Below the pieces are notes generated by a model. That model was not told where the DNA came from. It saw only the letters and a list, made by a program, of their open reading frames with translations, and searched no databases. A program made the translations under genes and the position numbers. From a bacterium (lineage in GTDB: Bacteria; RUG730; JAAEPJ01), in the NCBI GenBank assembly GCA_024222485.1, contig JAAEPJ010000383.1, positions 1 through 34,640 of the forward strand: a stretch of DNA of 34,640 nucleotides, in the 5' to 3' direction. Positions 16,078-23,895 of the stretch are shown here, piece by piece (positions within the stretch are counted from its first letter, which is position 1; the number at the start of each line of letters is the position of its first letter).

Positions 16078-17250
16078 ATGGCAAATTGGAAAAAGGTAAT
16101 AGTTAGTGGATCAAATGCAGAATTAGCAGAATTATCCCTATCAAATTTATCAACTCAATCAAGTGAGGAAACTGTATTAGTAATCAGTCCTGCTGGAGTA
16201 GTTGGTACTAGGGAAAATGCAGCAAGTTCTGGTACTTCCGGATCTTCAGGTACTTCGGGTTCAAGTGGGTCATCTGGTACATCGGGAGCTGATGGTTCCT
16301 CAGGTTCATCAGGATCAAGTGGTTCTTCAGGTTCCTCAGGTTCTTCAGGATCAAGTGGTTCTTCAGGCTCTTCAGGCTCTTCAGGTACATCAGGCTCTTC
16401 AGGCTCTTCAGGTACATCAGGTGCAGATGGTTCTTCAGGAACTTCAGGTACTTCAGGTGCAGATGGATCAAGTGGATCAAGCGGTACTTCAGGATCAAGT
16501 GGTTCTTCAGGTACTTCTGGTGTAGATGGTTCTTCAGGAACTTCAGGTACTTCGGGTGCAGATGGTTCTAGTGGTACAAGTGGTTCATCAGGAACTTCTG
16601 GTTCTTCAGGTTCATCAGGAACAAGTGGTTCATCTGGTTCCTCAGGTTCTTCAGGAACAAGTGGTTCTTCAGGATCAAGCGGTACTTCAGGTTCATCAGG
16701 TTCATCAGGAACTTCAGGATCATCAGGATCAAGTGGAACAAGTGGTGTAATTAATGTTACTAATTCCGGTGATAATAGAGTATTAACTGACATTGATGGT
16801 GATAGTGCCAATGCAGAACAAAATATGACATTTGTCAGTAATGGTGGTTCTACAGTAGGTGGTTTATTAACTGTAACAGGTGATGTTGTAATTAGTCATG
16901 ATTTAACAGTACAAGGTACAGCATCTTTCCAAAACTCAGAAAATTTATTAGTAGCTGATAGATTTATCTTAATGGCTTCTGGTTCTACTTCTGTAGGAGA
17001 TGGTGGTATTGTAGTACAACAAGATACTCAAGATTATGGTGACGCTTTTGCATTTGATGGTTTATCAACTGAAAGATGGGGTATAACAAGTTCTTTCCAT
17101 GCTAGTGGTTCAGGATTTACACCAGATGCTTTCATGGCAACAGTAGTAGTAGGTTCAGGTGGAGCATTACCTTCTTCTGCCCCTACTAGATACCAAGCTG
17201 AAGGTAATATATTTACATCTGCTTCAGGTGATATTTATATTTACTCTTAA
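16078..17250 (+). CDS. Collagen-like tail fibre 1
   Basis: 390 residues in three parts. The N-terminus NWKKVIVSGSNAEL (about 3-16) is shared with the giant fibre downstream and is probably the attachment domain. Residues 50-223 are 58 uninterrupted Gly-X-Y triplets, almost all Gly-Ser-Ser or Gly-Thr-Ser with occasional Gly-Ala-Asp or Gly-Val-Asp, and no proline. The C-terminal 165 residues are beta-rich (GGLLTVTGDVVISHDLTVQG and so on) and likely form the trimeric distal domain. Tail or baseplate fibre function is inferred from architecture and position after the neck genes. The Ser/Thr density makes it a candidate substrate for the glycosyltransferases downstream. Long minus-strand open frames here are artefacts of repeat composition. 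Confidence 0.85.
   Translation: MANWKKVIVSGSNAELAELSLSNLSTQSSEETVLVISPAGVVGTRENAASSGTSGSSGTSGSSGSSGTSGADGSSGSSGSSGSSGSSGSSGSSGSSGSSGSSGTSGSSGSSGTSGADGSSGTSGTSGADGSSGSSGTSGSSGSSGTSGVDGSSGTSGTSGADGSSGTSGSSGTSGSSGSSGTSGSSGSSGSSGTSGSSGSSGTSGSSGSSGTSGSSGSSGTSGVINVTNSGDNRVLTDIDGDSANAEQNMTFVSNGGSTVGGLLTVTGDVVISHDLTVQGTASFQNSENLLVADRFILMASGSTSVGDGGIVVQQDTQDYGDAFAFDGLSTERWGITSSFHASGSGFTPDAFMATVVVGSGGALPSSAPTRYQAEGNIFTSASGDIYIYS
16225..16746 (+). repeat. Gly-X-Ser triplet repeat tract of fibre 1
   Basis: 58 codon triplets of the type GGN-(TCN/ACN/AGY)-(TCN/AGY). Glycine and serine codons are mixed (GGT/GGA; TCA, TCT, AGT, AGC, TCC, TCG), so the amino-acid repeat is far more regular than the DNA. GC content is visibly higher than in neighbouring genes. 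Confidence 0.95.
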
Positions 17251-17292
17251 AAAGGTAAAAAAAAATTGTTATTAAAAAAATTAAAAAGGTTT

Positions 17293-17505
17293 ATGGGATT
17301 TAAATCTAATAAAGTTGAAATAAAAGGAGTATCTACTGATGAAGTTGGTACTCCTTTAACTCATAGTGTAGAATTAACAGAAAAAGAAATAGAATTAATA
17401 TTACTTACTGTAAAAAATAGTTTATTTAAAGGAGAATATGTAGAAATACTTTATAATTTAACTTTAAAAATTCAAGAAAAATATAAAACCATTAAAAAAT
17501 TATAG
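17293..17505 (+). CDS. Small phage protein (70-79 aa), unknown
   Basis: From ATG 17293 the product has 70 residues. A TTG at 17266 would add nine mostly basic and hydrophobic residues (MLLKKLKRF) but TTG starts are uncommon. The C-terminal half has VELTEKEIELILLTVKNSLF followed by KGEYVEILYNLTLKIQEKY, a compact two-helix pattern I have seen in small proteins of unknown role in marine T4-like phages. It lies between the two fibre genes and two bases from the next ORF. No signal or membrane segment. Function unknown. Confidence 0.65.
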   Translation: MGFKSNKVEIKGVSTDEVGTPLTHSVELTEKEIELILLTVKNSLFKGEYVEILYNLTLKIQEKYKTIKKL

Positions 17506-17507
17506 TT

Positions 17508-17699
17508 ATGTCTTACAATTTAACAAATCTTTCTTTAAGAGAGTTACGTGCTCTTAGAAAATCCACAGATTTTATTCCTATAACAGGTATTGATGCTATT
17601 TTTATTGGTACTTTACAAGTAAAATTAAACCAAAAAATTGAAAGTGTTGAGCAACAAGTAGAAGAGGAATCTACAATTCCTTCACCCCCTGGTCAATAG
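17508..17699 (+). CDS. Small protein (63 aa), unknown
   Basis: 63 residues. N-terminal helix LTNLSLRELRALRKSTDF, then IPITGIDAIFIGTLQVKLNQKI, then a polar acidic tail ending PSPPGQ. It starts two bases after the preceding small ORF, suggesting a coupled pair. No family recognised. Confidence 0.6.
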   Translation: MSYNLTNLSLRELRALRKSTDFIPITGIDAIFIGTLQVKLNQKIESVEQQVEEESTIPSPPGQ

Positions 17700-17713
17700 G
17701 AAAAATATAAACT

Positions 17714-17723
17714 ATATTTATAA
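17714..17723 (+). promoter_or_regulatory. Late-promoter-like motif before the giant fibre
   Basis: ATATTTATAA with downstream CTATATT rather than the usual TAAAA. It is 65 bases before the fibre ATG, an unusually long leader that contains the GC-rich hairpin described separately. Confidence 0.5.
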
Positions 17724-17732
17724 CTATATTAC

Positions 17733-17769
17733 GGCCCATAAGGGAAGTGGACTAGATAACTAGTAGCCA
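17733..17769 (+). promoter_or_regulatory. GC-rich structured leader of the giant fibre mRNA
   Basis: A GC-rich island in an AT-rich gap. TGGACTAG (17748-17755) can pair with CTAGT-AG-CCA (17760-17769) around an ATAA loop: a five-bp ACTAG/CTAGT stem extended by TGG/CCA across an AG bulge. GGC 17733-17735 may also close against GCC 17766-17768. There is no T-run, so it is not a terminator. It could be a translational control element or an unrelated remnant. Confidence 0.35.
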
Positions 17770-17788
17770 ACCTAATAAATTTATTAAT

Positions 17789-20700
17789 ATGCCAAATTGG
17801 AAAAAAGTCATTATAAGTGGCAGCAACGCTGTACTTAACCAAATAACAGCCTCAGGAAATGTTGTAATAGATTCAGCAGATGCAGGAGGAACTATTTTAG
17901 ATGTTCAAGGAACTCAGGGTCAATTATTTTCAGTAACAGATGATTTAACAGGAATAGTATTTGCAGCAGCTGATATATCAGGTGTTCCAATTTTATCTGT
18001 AAGTGGTTCAGGTTTAACCATGATTGATGGAACTTTACAAATTCCAAATTTGCCTAATATAACAACTAGTAATGATGTATTAGTAATAGATTCAAGTGGT
18101 AATATAGGTTATGAAGCAAATGCAGCTTCAAGTGGTACTTCAGGAACATCAGGTTCATCAGGAACTTCAGGTTCAAGTGGAACTTCTGGTTCTTCAGGAA
18201 CATCAGGAAGTTCAGGTTCATCTGGTACATCAGGAAGTTCAGGTTCATCTGGTACATCAGGATCTAGTGGTTCCTCAGGTACATCAGGTACTTCGGGAGC
18301 AGACGGTTCTTCAGGTACTTCAGGAACATCAGGTTCTTCTGGTTCATCCGGTACTTCAGGAAATTCAGGTTCATCTGGATCAAGTGGAACTTCAGGTTCA
18401 AGTGGTTCAAGTGGAACTTCAGGCGCAGATGGTTCTTCTGGTACTTCTGGTACTTCAGGTTCAAGTGGATCAAGTGGTACTTCAGGAAATTCAGGATCAT
18501 CTGGATCAAGTGGTACTTCAGGAAGTTCAGGCACATCAGGCTCTTCAGGCTCTTCAGGCACATCAGGTGCTGATGGTTCTTCAGGTACTTCAGGTACTTC
18601 AGGTAGCTCAGGTTCAAGTGGAACTTCAGGAAATTCAGGTTCATCAGGATCATCAGGAACTTCAGGAAATTCAGGCTCATCAGGATCATCAGGAACTTCT
18701 GGTTCAAGTGGTTCAAGTGGATCAAGTGGTACTTCAGGAAATTCAGGCTCTTCAGGCTCTTCAGGAACATCAGGAAGCTCAGGTTCATCTGGTACATCAG
18801 GAAATAGTGGTTCTTCAGGAACATCAGGATCGTCAGGAACAAGTGGCTCTTCAGGTACTTCAGGTTCAAGTGGAACTTCAGGACAAGATGGTAACTTTGG
18901 TGGTGCTACATTTGACTATACTTTTAGTACTTCTACTACAATTTCAAACCCAGGGGGAGGAAATATAAGATTAAATAATTCAACACAAACCTCTGCAACA
19001 GTAGCTGCAATTAGTGAAGTTGATGATCAAGGAAATTCTGTTCAATCATTTTTTGAAACAATAGATTCATCAACATCAGCTATAAAAGGTCATATGAGAT
19101 TATCAGATAAAGATGATCCTTTAGATTTTATACTATTTGCCCTTGATGAGTTAGTTGACCAAGGGACTTGGTGGCAATTTACAATAATACTTGAATCCCA
19201 AGGGGGTAATGCTTTAACAAACGGTGAAGATATTATAGCATCCTTTGTAACAACAGGTGATAGAGGAGATGATGGTACATCAGGATCTAGTGGATCAAGT
19301 GGTACATCAGGTTCCTCAGGAACAAGTGGTTCATCTGGTACTTCTGGTTCTTCAGGAACATCAGGTTCATCAGGATCATCTGGTACATCTGGTTCTTCAG
19401 GTTCAAGTGGTACTTCAGGTACAAGTGGTTCAAGTGGAACTTCGGGTTCAAGTGGTTCAAGTGGAATATCTGGTTCTTCAGGTTCATCAGGAACTTCAGG
19501 TTCAAGTGGAACTTCTGGTTCTTCAGGAACATCAGGAAGTTCAGGTTCAAGTGGGACTTCAGGTTCAAGTGGTTCAAGTGGAACTTCCGGTATTTCTGGT
19601 AACCCAGGTTCATCTGGATCATCAGGAACTTCAGGTTCAAGTGGTTCAAGTGGAACTTCCGGTTCTTCAGGAACATCAGGTTCATCTGGATCTTCAGGAA
19701 CATCAGGTTCATCAGGATCATCTGGTACATCTGGTTCTTCAGGAACATCAGGTTCATCAGGATCATCAGGAACATCAGGTTCATCTGGATCAAGTGGAAC
19801 CTCAGGTTCAAGTGGCTCAAGTGGAACTTCAGGTTCATCTGGAAGTTCAGGTACTTCAGGTTCATCAGGTACTAGCGGAACAGGGTTTAATACTATTTCT
19901 ACTCCAGGTAGTTGTAGATTATTAACAGCTAATGGGTCATCAACAAACGCTGCATGTGCAAAATCAACATTAAAATATTCAAGTGGAGGAGAACTACAAA
20001 ATACAGGTGGGGGTGTTACAATTCCTGCAGGAGAATATTTTAGATTAGATAATGATGAAGATGGATTTAATAATATTTCTGCAGATTCACAAGATGTCCT
20101 AGGTTTTGGTGCAGGTGCTATGTTATTTGGATCAGCTACTGATGCAAAAGCTAAATTTGTTTTTTTAGATGGTGAAGATTTTTCTTTAAGTTGTTCTCAA
20201 GTAACAGCAGGTGCTATATGTGCTGGGGTATCAACTTCTATAAATTCGAGTGCTCATAATTCTTCAATTTTAGGGGGTTGTGGTAATACCATTAATAGTT
20301 CAGGTGTTCACTCATCAGTAGTTGGTGGTTTGAGAAACTGTTTAAATGGTCAATACAGTACTATAGTTGGAGGACGGGATAACTGTTTAGCAACCGGTAC
20401 ATGCTTATCTACTATTGTAGGAGGTTCTAATAATTGTTCTAGTATATGTGGTATCTTTATAGGAGGAGGAGGCAGCAATAGTATAGTACAGGGAAAAAAC
20501 TCTTCAATTGTAGGAGGTGCCCAAAATTCCATAAATACAAATACTAATTGTCAGTATAATTTTATAGGGGGAGGATATTTAAATTCCCTAGGAGTAAATA
20601 CAGGTTATAGTAGTATTATTGGAGGACAGTGTAATTCTATGAATACTTCTGCTAATGCTTCCATTTTAGGAGGATGCCGAAACTCAGTTGGTTGTGCTGC

Positions 20701-21466
20701 TTGGAGCATAGTACTAGGGGGTTCTAGTAACCAAATATCAAGTGGTTGCTGTAATATTATAGGAAATGGTGGTTCTAACTGTATAGCATTTGCTACAGGA
20801 AATACAATAGGTGGTGGTAAATTTAATAAAATTTGTAATAGAGATTTTAGTGCTATTGTAGGAGGTTCCCAAAATCAAATAATTACTGCTTGTTGTAGTT
20901 TTATTGGTGGGGGGCAAAGCAATAGTATTTGTAATAGTAGCTTTAGTGGTATTGTAGGAGGATGCAGTAATCTTATGAATAGTAAATCCTATACTTTTAT
21001 TATGGGTAAATCTTTAACTGCTACTGCTAATTGTACCACTTATTTTAATAACGCAACAGTAGCATGTCATTTACAAGTTGGTGGAACATCTACACTTAAT
21101 TCAACAACTGGTAGAATTGATGCAACAAATGATGTTGTAGCATTTTCTACATCAGATAGAAGATTAAAATGTAATATTAAACCTATCCAAAATGCTTTAT
21201 GTAAAGTAATTGGAGTAACAGGTAACACATTTGATTGGAAGGAATTAACTCAAGAAGAAACAAAAACAATACACGGTAATACAGGCAAAGATGTAGGAGT
21301 AATAGCCCAGGAAATAGAATCAATTTTACCTGAAGCAGTCACAACTAGAGATAGTGGGTATAAAGCTGTTAATTATGAAAAAATTGTTCCTTTATTAATA
21401 GAAGCAGTTAAAACTCTAACTTTAAAAGTAGAAGAACTAGAATCAAAAATAGGTGGGGATATCTAA
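17789..21466 (+). CDS. Giant collagen-like tail fibre with C-terminal Peptidase_S74 chaperone
   Basis: 1225 residues. Order: attachment-like N-terminus NWKKVIISGSNA (3-14, shared with fibre 1); beta-rich region to 113; Gly-X-Ser tract A at 114-365; a folded island at about 366-495; tract B at 496-699; a beta domain about 700-815; about 15 copies of a (S/I)xIxGGxxN beta-roll-like unit at about 820-1075; and a Peptidase_S74 intramolecular chaperone from about 1115 to the end. The S74 dyad is visible as S1122-D-R-R-L-K1127, the Ser/Lys spacing of endosialidase-type chaperones, with VGVIAQEIESILPEAV and YEKIVPLLIEAVKTL further on. Autocleavage before S1122 would release about 104 residues after trimer folding. 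All roughly 26 cysteines lie after residue 700. Likely host-recognition fibre and putative glycosylation substrate. Confidence 0.93.
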   Translation: MPNWKKVIISGSNAVLNQITASGNVVIDSADAGGTILDVQGTQGQLFSVTDDLTGIVFAAADISGVPILSVSGSGLTMIDGTLQIPNLPNITTSNDVLVIDSSGNIGYEANAASSGTSGTSGSSGTSGSSGTSGSSGTSGSSGSSGTSGSSGSSGTSGSSGSSGTSGTSGADGSSGTSGTSGSSGSSGTSGNSGSSGSSGTSGSSGSSGTSGADGSSGTSGTSGSSGSSGTSGNSGSSGSSGTSGSSGTSGSSGSSGTSGADGSSGTSGTSGSSGSSGTSGNSGSSGSSGTSGNSGSSGSSGTSGSSGSSGSSGTSGNSGSSGSSGTSGSSGSSGTSGNSGSSGTSGSSGTSGSSGTSGSSGTSGQDGNFGGATFDYTFSTSTTISNPGGGNIRLNNSTQTSATVAAISEVDDQGNSVQSFFETIDSSTSAIKGHMRLSDKDDPLDFILFALDELVDQGTWWQFTIILESQGGNALTNGEDIIASFVTTGDRGDDGTSGSSGSSGTSGSSGTSGSSGTSGSSGTSGSSGSSGTSGSSGSSGTSGTSGSSGTSGSSGSSGISGSSGSSGTSGSSGTSGSSGTSGSSGSSGTSGSSGSSGTSGISGNPGSSGSSGTSGSSGSSGTSGSSGTSGSSGSSGTSGSSGSSGTSGSSGTSGSSGSSGTSGSSGSSGTSGSSGSSGTSGSSGSSGTSGSSGTSGTGFNTISTPGSCRLLTANGSSTNAACAKSTLKYSSGGELQNTGGGVTIPAGEYFRLDNDEDGFNNISADSQDVLGFGAGAMLFGSATDAKAKFVFLDGEDFSLSCSQVTAGAICAGVSTSINSSAHNSSILGGCGNTINSSGVHSSVVGGLRNCLNGQYSTIVGGRDNCLATGTCLSTIVGGSNNCSSICGIFIGGGGSNSIVQGKNSSIVGGAQNSINTNTNCQYNFIGGGYLNSLGVNTGYSSIIGGQCNSMNTSANASILGGCRNSVGCAAWSIVLGGSSNQISSGCCNIIGNGGSNCIAFATGNTIGGGKFNKICNRDFSAIVGGSQNQIITACCSFIGGGQSNSICNSSFSGIVGGCSNLMNSKSYTFIMGKSLTATANCTTYFNNATVACHLQVGGTSTLNSTTGRIDATNDVVAFSTSDRRLKCNIKPIQNALCKVIGVTGNTFDWKELTQEETKTIHGNTGKDVGVIAQEIESILPEAVTTRDSGYKAVNYEKIVPLLIEAVKTLTLKVEELESKIGGDI
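18128..18883 (+). repeat. Gly-X-Ser tract A of the giant fibre
   Basis: About 84 contiguous Gly-X-Y triplets (residues 114-365), Y nearly always Ser, X mostly Ser, Thr, Asn or Ala. A higher-order unit GADGSSGTSGTSGSSGSSGT recurs three times, roughly 40-50 residues apart. No proline is seen. Confidence 0.95.
19274..19885 (+). repeat. Gly-X-Ser tract B of the giant fibre
   Basis: About 68 contiguous Gly-X-Y triplets (residues 496-699), again Ser/Thr saturated, with two Gly-Ile-Ser and a single Gly-Asn-Pro triplet. Confidence 0.95.
20250..21015 (+). repeat. Cys-rich beta-roll-like repeats of the giant fibre
   Basis: About 15 units of 13-22 residues with core S-x-I-(V/L/I)-G-G-x-x-N (for example SSILGGCGN, STIVGGRDN, SFIGGGQSN, SGIVGGCSN). 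The pattern resembles the left-handed beta-roll of trimeric autotransporter (YadA-type) head domains. Cysteine often occupies the variable positions. Confidence 0.75.
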
Positions 21467-21490
21467 TACTTTTTTGTATATTTCCCCTCT

Positions 21491-22522
21491 ATGAAGATAT
21501 GTTTAATTACAAATAATACTCGAGGGTATACTAATGATATTTTAATTTTTAATAAATTACTAGAAACTTTAGATCTTTCTCCTAAAGATGTATTTTATTT
21601 AAAGAATTTTAATGATGTCTATCATATAAATGATAATTATACTCATTCTTTAGTTTTATTAGATTACAAATCTACAAATATCACCCAACATCAAGAATTT
21701 TTTTCTGAAATTAAAATCCCTAGAATTTTTATAATCGATACTATACCTAAAATCCATAGGGATTTAGATATTTTATTTAATAAAGAATTAAGAAAACACC
21801 AATACCCCTTACTTACCAGCTTACCTTTCAATCTTCAGCTTTTTTTATATAATGAATATGCTGATGCCTTATTATTTTATAGTAATAGAGATCAAAAATA
21901 TTTTCAAGATATTTATCCCTTAAAAAACCCAACTCCCTCATATGTAATACCTCCTTCTTTAGGAAATAAAGAAGATATTCAAATAGATTTTACTCATTTT
22001 TTCCCTAATAATAACATAGGATTTAATGGTTCCCCATCTTTTTCAAATGGTATTTACCATATTTTTGATACTTTGAATAATTTTCCTAATTATACCTTAA
22101 GTTTATTTGGTAATCATGGTAGAAATGAAGTATCTAATGAAATATTAGCAAATTTTATTACAGATCAAAGTCCCAATATAAATTTTAATGGTAAACTAAA
22201 AGATACAAATAAGTTTTTTAAAAACAATCATATATACCATAACATCTCAGTATATGATTCTTTTAATTATTTTACTTTCACTAGTTTATTAAATGGTATG
22301 GTACCTATTTTAAGTACTTCTTCATCAACTGCTGAATATTTTATAGACTATCCCTTTATTTCTGACTTGGATGTTAATTCTATTTATAATACGTTAAATA
22401 ATATAACATCAACCCCTATTAAAGAACTAAAAGAAATTTTAATAGATACTTCTTTACGTTTAAAACATATGAATAATAAGAATATTAAAAATGAATATTA
22501 TAATTTCCTAAATAATTTATAA
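21491..22522 (+). CDS. Probable GT-B glycosyltransferase (GT4-like)
   Basis: 343 residues with no signal or membrane segment, so cytoplasmic. The layout suggests a GT-B fold: N-terminal Rossmann-like start MKICLITNNTRGYTNDI, middle YADALLFYSNRDQKYFQDIYP (host-type 'sees glycosyltransferase partner' region) leading to YVIPPSLGNK, then a second Rossmann domain with IGFNGSPSFSNGIYHIFDTL and YTLSLFGNHG, and a late DSFNYFTFTSLLNGMVPILST resembling the donor-binding E/D-x7-E region of GT4 enzymes, but with the acidic residues poorly conserved. Donor and acceptor cannot be read from sequence. It opens the sugar gene cluster 24 bases after the giant fibre and runs one base from the next gene. Confidence 0.65.
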   Translation: MKICLITNNTRGYTNDILIFNKLLETLDLSPKDVFYLKNFNDVYHINDNYTHSLVLLDYKSTNITQHQEFFSEIKIPRIFIIDTIPKIHRDLDILFNKELRKHQYPLLTSLPFNLQLFLYNEYADALLFYSNRDQKYFQDIYPLKNPTPSYVIPPSLGNKEDIQIDFTHFFPNNNIGFNGSPSFSNGIYHIFDTLNNFPNYTLSLFGNHGRNEVSNEILANFITDQSPNINFNGKLKDTNKFFKNNHIYHNISVYDSFNYFTFTSLLNGMVPILSTSSSTAEYFIDYPFISDLDVNSIYNTLNNITSTPIKELKEILIDTSLRLKHMNNKNIKNEYYNFLNNL

Positions 22523-22523
22523 T

Positions 22524-23888
22524 ATGAAAATAAAAAATAATACTTTAGGATTTGATAAAATCTATGTTATAAACTTAAAGCGTAGACTAGATAGAAAAAC
22601 AACTTTAATAAAAGAAAACCCTAATTTAGATTTTACATTTATTGAAGCTATTGATGGTAAAAACTTAATTCAAAAAGAATTACTACACAAAAAACAAATA
22701 AATACTTCTTTTTTTGATCCTAGTGGTATGGTTACTATGGGGGTATTTGCTTGTGCCCTTTCTCATAAAAAAGCATGGGATCAAGCCTTAATAGATGGGG
22801 TAGAAAACGCTCTATTTTTAGAAGATGATATATTCTTACCAGAAAAATTAAATACTTTAAATGAGTTAACTCCTTATTATCAAGATATATTTAATGAAAT
22901 ACAAAGTATAGATTATGATATTCTTTTTTTAGGTAAAAAATCCTTATTTCAAGAAGGAATAAATGTTGGGAAATATTTAACAATACCTCGATATAACTCT
23001 AACCATAATGGAGCACATGCTTATGTAGTTAACAAAAAAACAATCCAGGATTTATCAGATAATTATCTTCCAATAAAATATGCTGCAGATGTTTATTTAG
23101 AACAATTTTATAATACCCATAAAGTATTAACCCTAAAAAAGAGTATTATAAGACAAGTTTCAGATATTGTAGACCCAGGAATAGCAGATTCTGATACCTT
23201 TTATAATGATTTTAGAGAAGGAGGAGGGAGAGTAGGAATATCTTTTGATGAAGAAGGAAATGTTATTAACAAAAGAATAGCACAATATTTAAAACATCCA
23301 AAAGATACATTAGATCAATATACAGAAATAATTTTATCACGACCTAAATTTGGTATTCAAAATTTTAACCCTCCTAAAAATAAAGGAAATAATGTTAATT
23401 TTTTTAGTATTACAAAATTATTAAATCATTTATCAGAAAACTTAAGTGAGAAAGTAAAAATGGTAGAAATTAATAGCCATTTAGGTGAAAATTCTTTTTT
23501 CTTTGGTTGTAGTGGTTTATTTTCTAATATATATTCTATTGATCCATATAAAGGAAAAGATAAATTTAATATAGAAAATAATATAACATGGGAGGATATT
23601 AAAATAGGATTTCATAGTAATACTTATATTTTTGAGGAAATTTTAAATCATCTTCAATTTCCTCCTGAAAAAGCATTAGAATATATCCCTAAAATATCTT
23701 TTTTATATATTAATAATAGAAAAAAAGAAGATATTTCTAATCTTATAAATTTATATCTTCCTAAAATAAAAAATAAGGGTTTTATAGGAGGTAATAATAT
23801 CAATGACGCTCCCCCAAATTCTACCATATATGGTAATAATTGGATTATTGAGAAAGAAAAAATACATATTTATAATAAATTAAAATAA
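22524..23888 (+). CDS. GT25-family glycosyltransferase fused to a methyltransferase-like domain
   Basis: 454 residues. Residues about 10-235 match GT25 (LPS/collagen-type glycosyltransferases): IYVINLKRRLDRK (13-25), FIEAIDGKNL (39-48), CALSHKKAWDQAL (77-89), the DxD-like LFLEDDIFLP (97-106), YDILFLGKKS, and GAHAYVVNKK followed by ADVYLEQFY. Residues about 290-450 look like a degenerate class I methyltransferase fold (Methyltransf_24-like): KMVEINSHLGENSFFFGC (312-329), SIDPY, then ISFLYINNRKKEDISNLI and GFIGGNN. The glycine loop is weak, so it may be a non-catalytic or binding module. GT25 includes collagen Hyl-galactosyltransferases, relevant because the upstream fibres are collagen-like. 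Acts in the cytoplasm; donor unknown. Confidence 0.85.
   Translation: MKIKNNTLGFDKIYVINLKRRLDRKTTLIKENPNLDFTFIEAIDGKNLIQKELLHKKQINTSFFDPSGMVTMGVFACALSHKKAWDQALIDGVENALFLEDDIFLPEKLNTLNELTPYYQDIFNEIQSIDYDILFLGKKSLFQEGINVGKYLTIPRYNSNHNGAHAYVVNKKTIQDLSDNYLPIKYAADVYLEQFYNTHKVLTLKKSIIRQVSDIVDPGIADSDTFYNDFREGGGRVGISFDEEGNVINKRIAQYLKHPKDTLDQYTEIILSRPKFGIQNFNPPKNKGNNVNFFSITKLLNHLSENLSEKVKMVEINSHLGENSFFFGCSGLFSNIYSIDPYKGKDKFNIENNITWEDIKIGFHSNTYIFEEILNHLQFPPEKALEYIPKISFLYINNRKKEDISNLINLYLPKIKNKGFIGGNNINDAPPNSTIYGNNWIIEKEKIHIYNKLK
23866..23875 (+). promoter_or_regulatory. Late-promoter-like motif inside the end of the GT25 gene
   Basis: ATATTTATAATAAATTAAAA overlaps the last codons of the GT25 gene and lies 20 bases before the ATG at 23896. 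It is the only perfect copy inside a coding region, and suggests that the next gene and possibly the second half of the sugar cluster are driven late. Confidence 0.55.
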
Positions 23889-23895
23889 ACAACAA

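Noticed and set aside
16155-16811. Long minus-strand open frames (218, 150, 201, 192 residues) rich in EPEEPDVP or Leu-rich text opposite the fibre tracts
   Set aside because: They are mirror products of the Gly-Ser-Thr codons on the + strand, which rarely create stops in antisense frames; low-complexity and without start signals.
18111-18968. Plus-strand +1 open frames full of Val/Gln/His/Leu within the fibres (also at 16202 and 19257)
   Set aside because: Out-of-frame reading of the same triplet repeat; the correct frame is fixed by the flanking folded domains.
16225-19885. CRISPR array or tandem DNA repeats
   Set aside because: Periodicity is 3 or 9 bases and follows codons; no repeat-spacer structure.
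21455-21487. Possible hairpin GGGGA/TCCCC at the end of the giant fibre
   Set aside because: Only 5 bp with a 23-base loop and no following T-run; too weak to call a terminator or a riboswitch.
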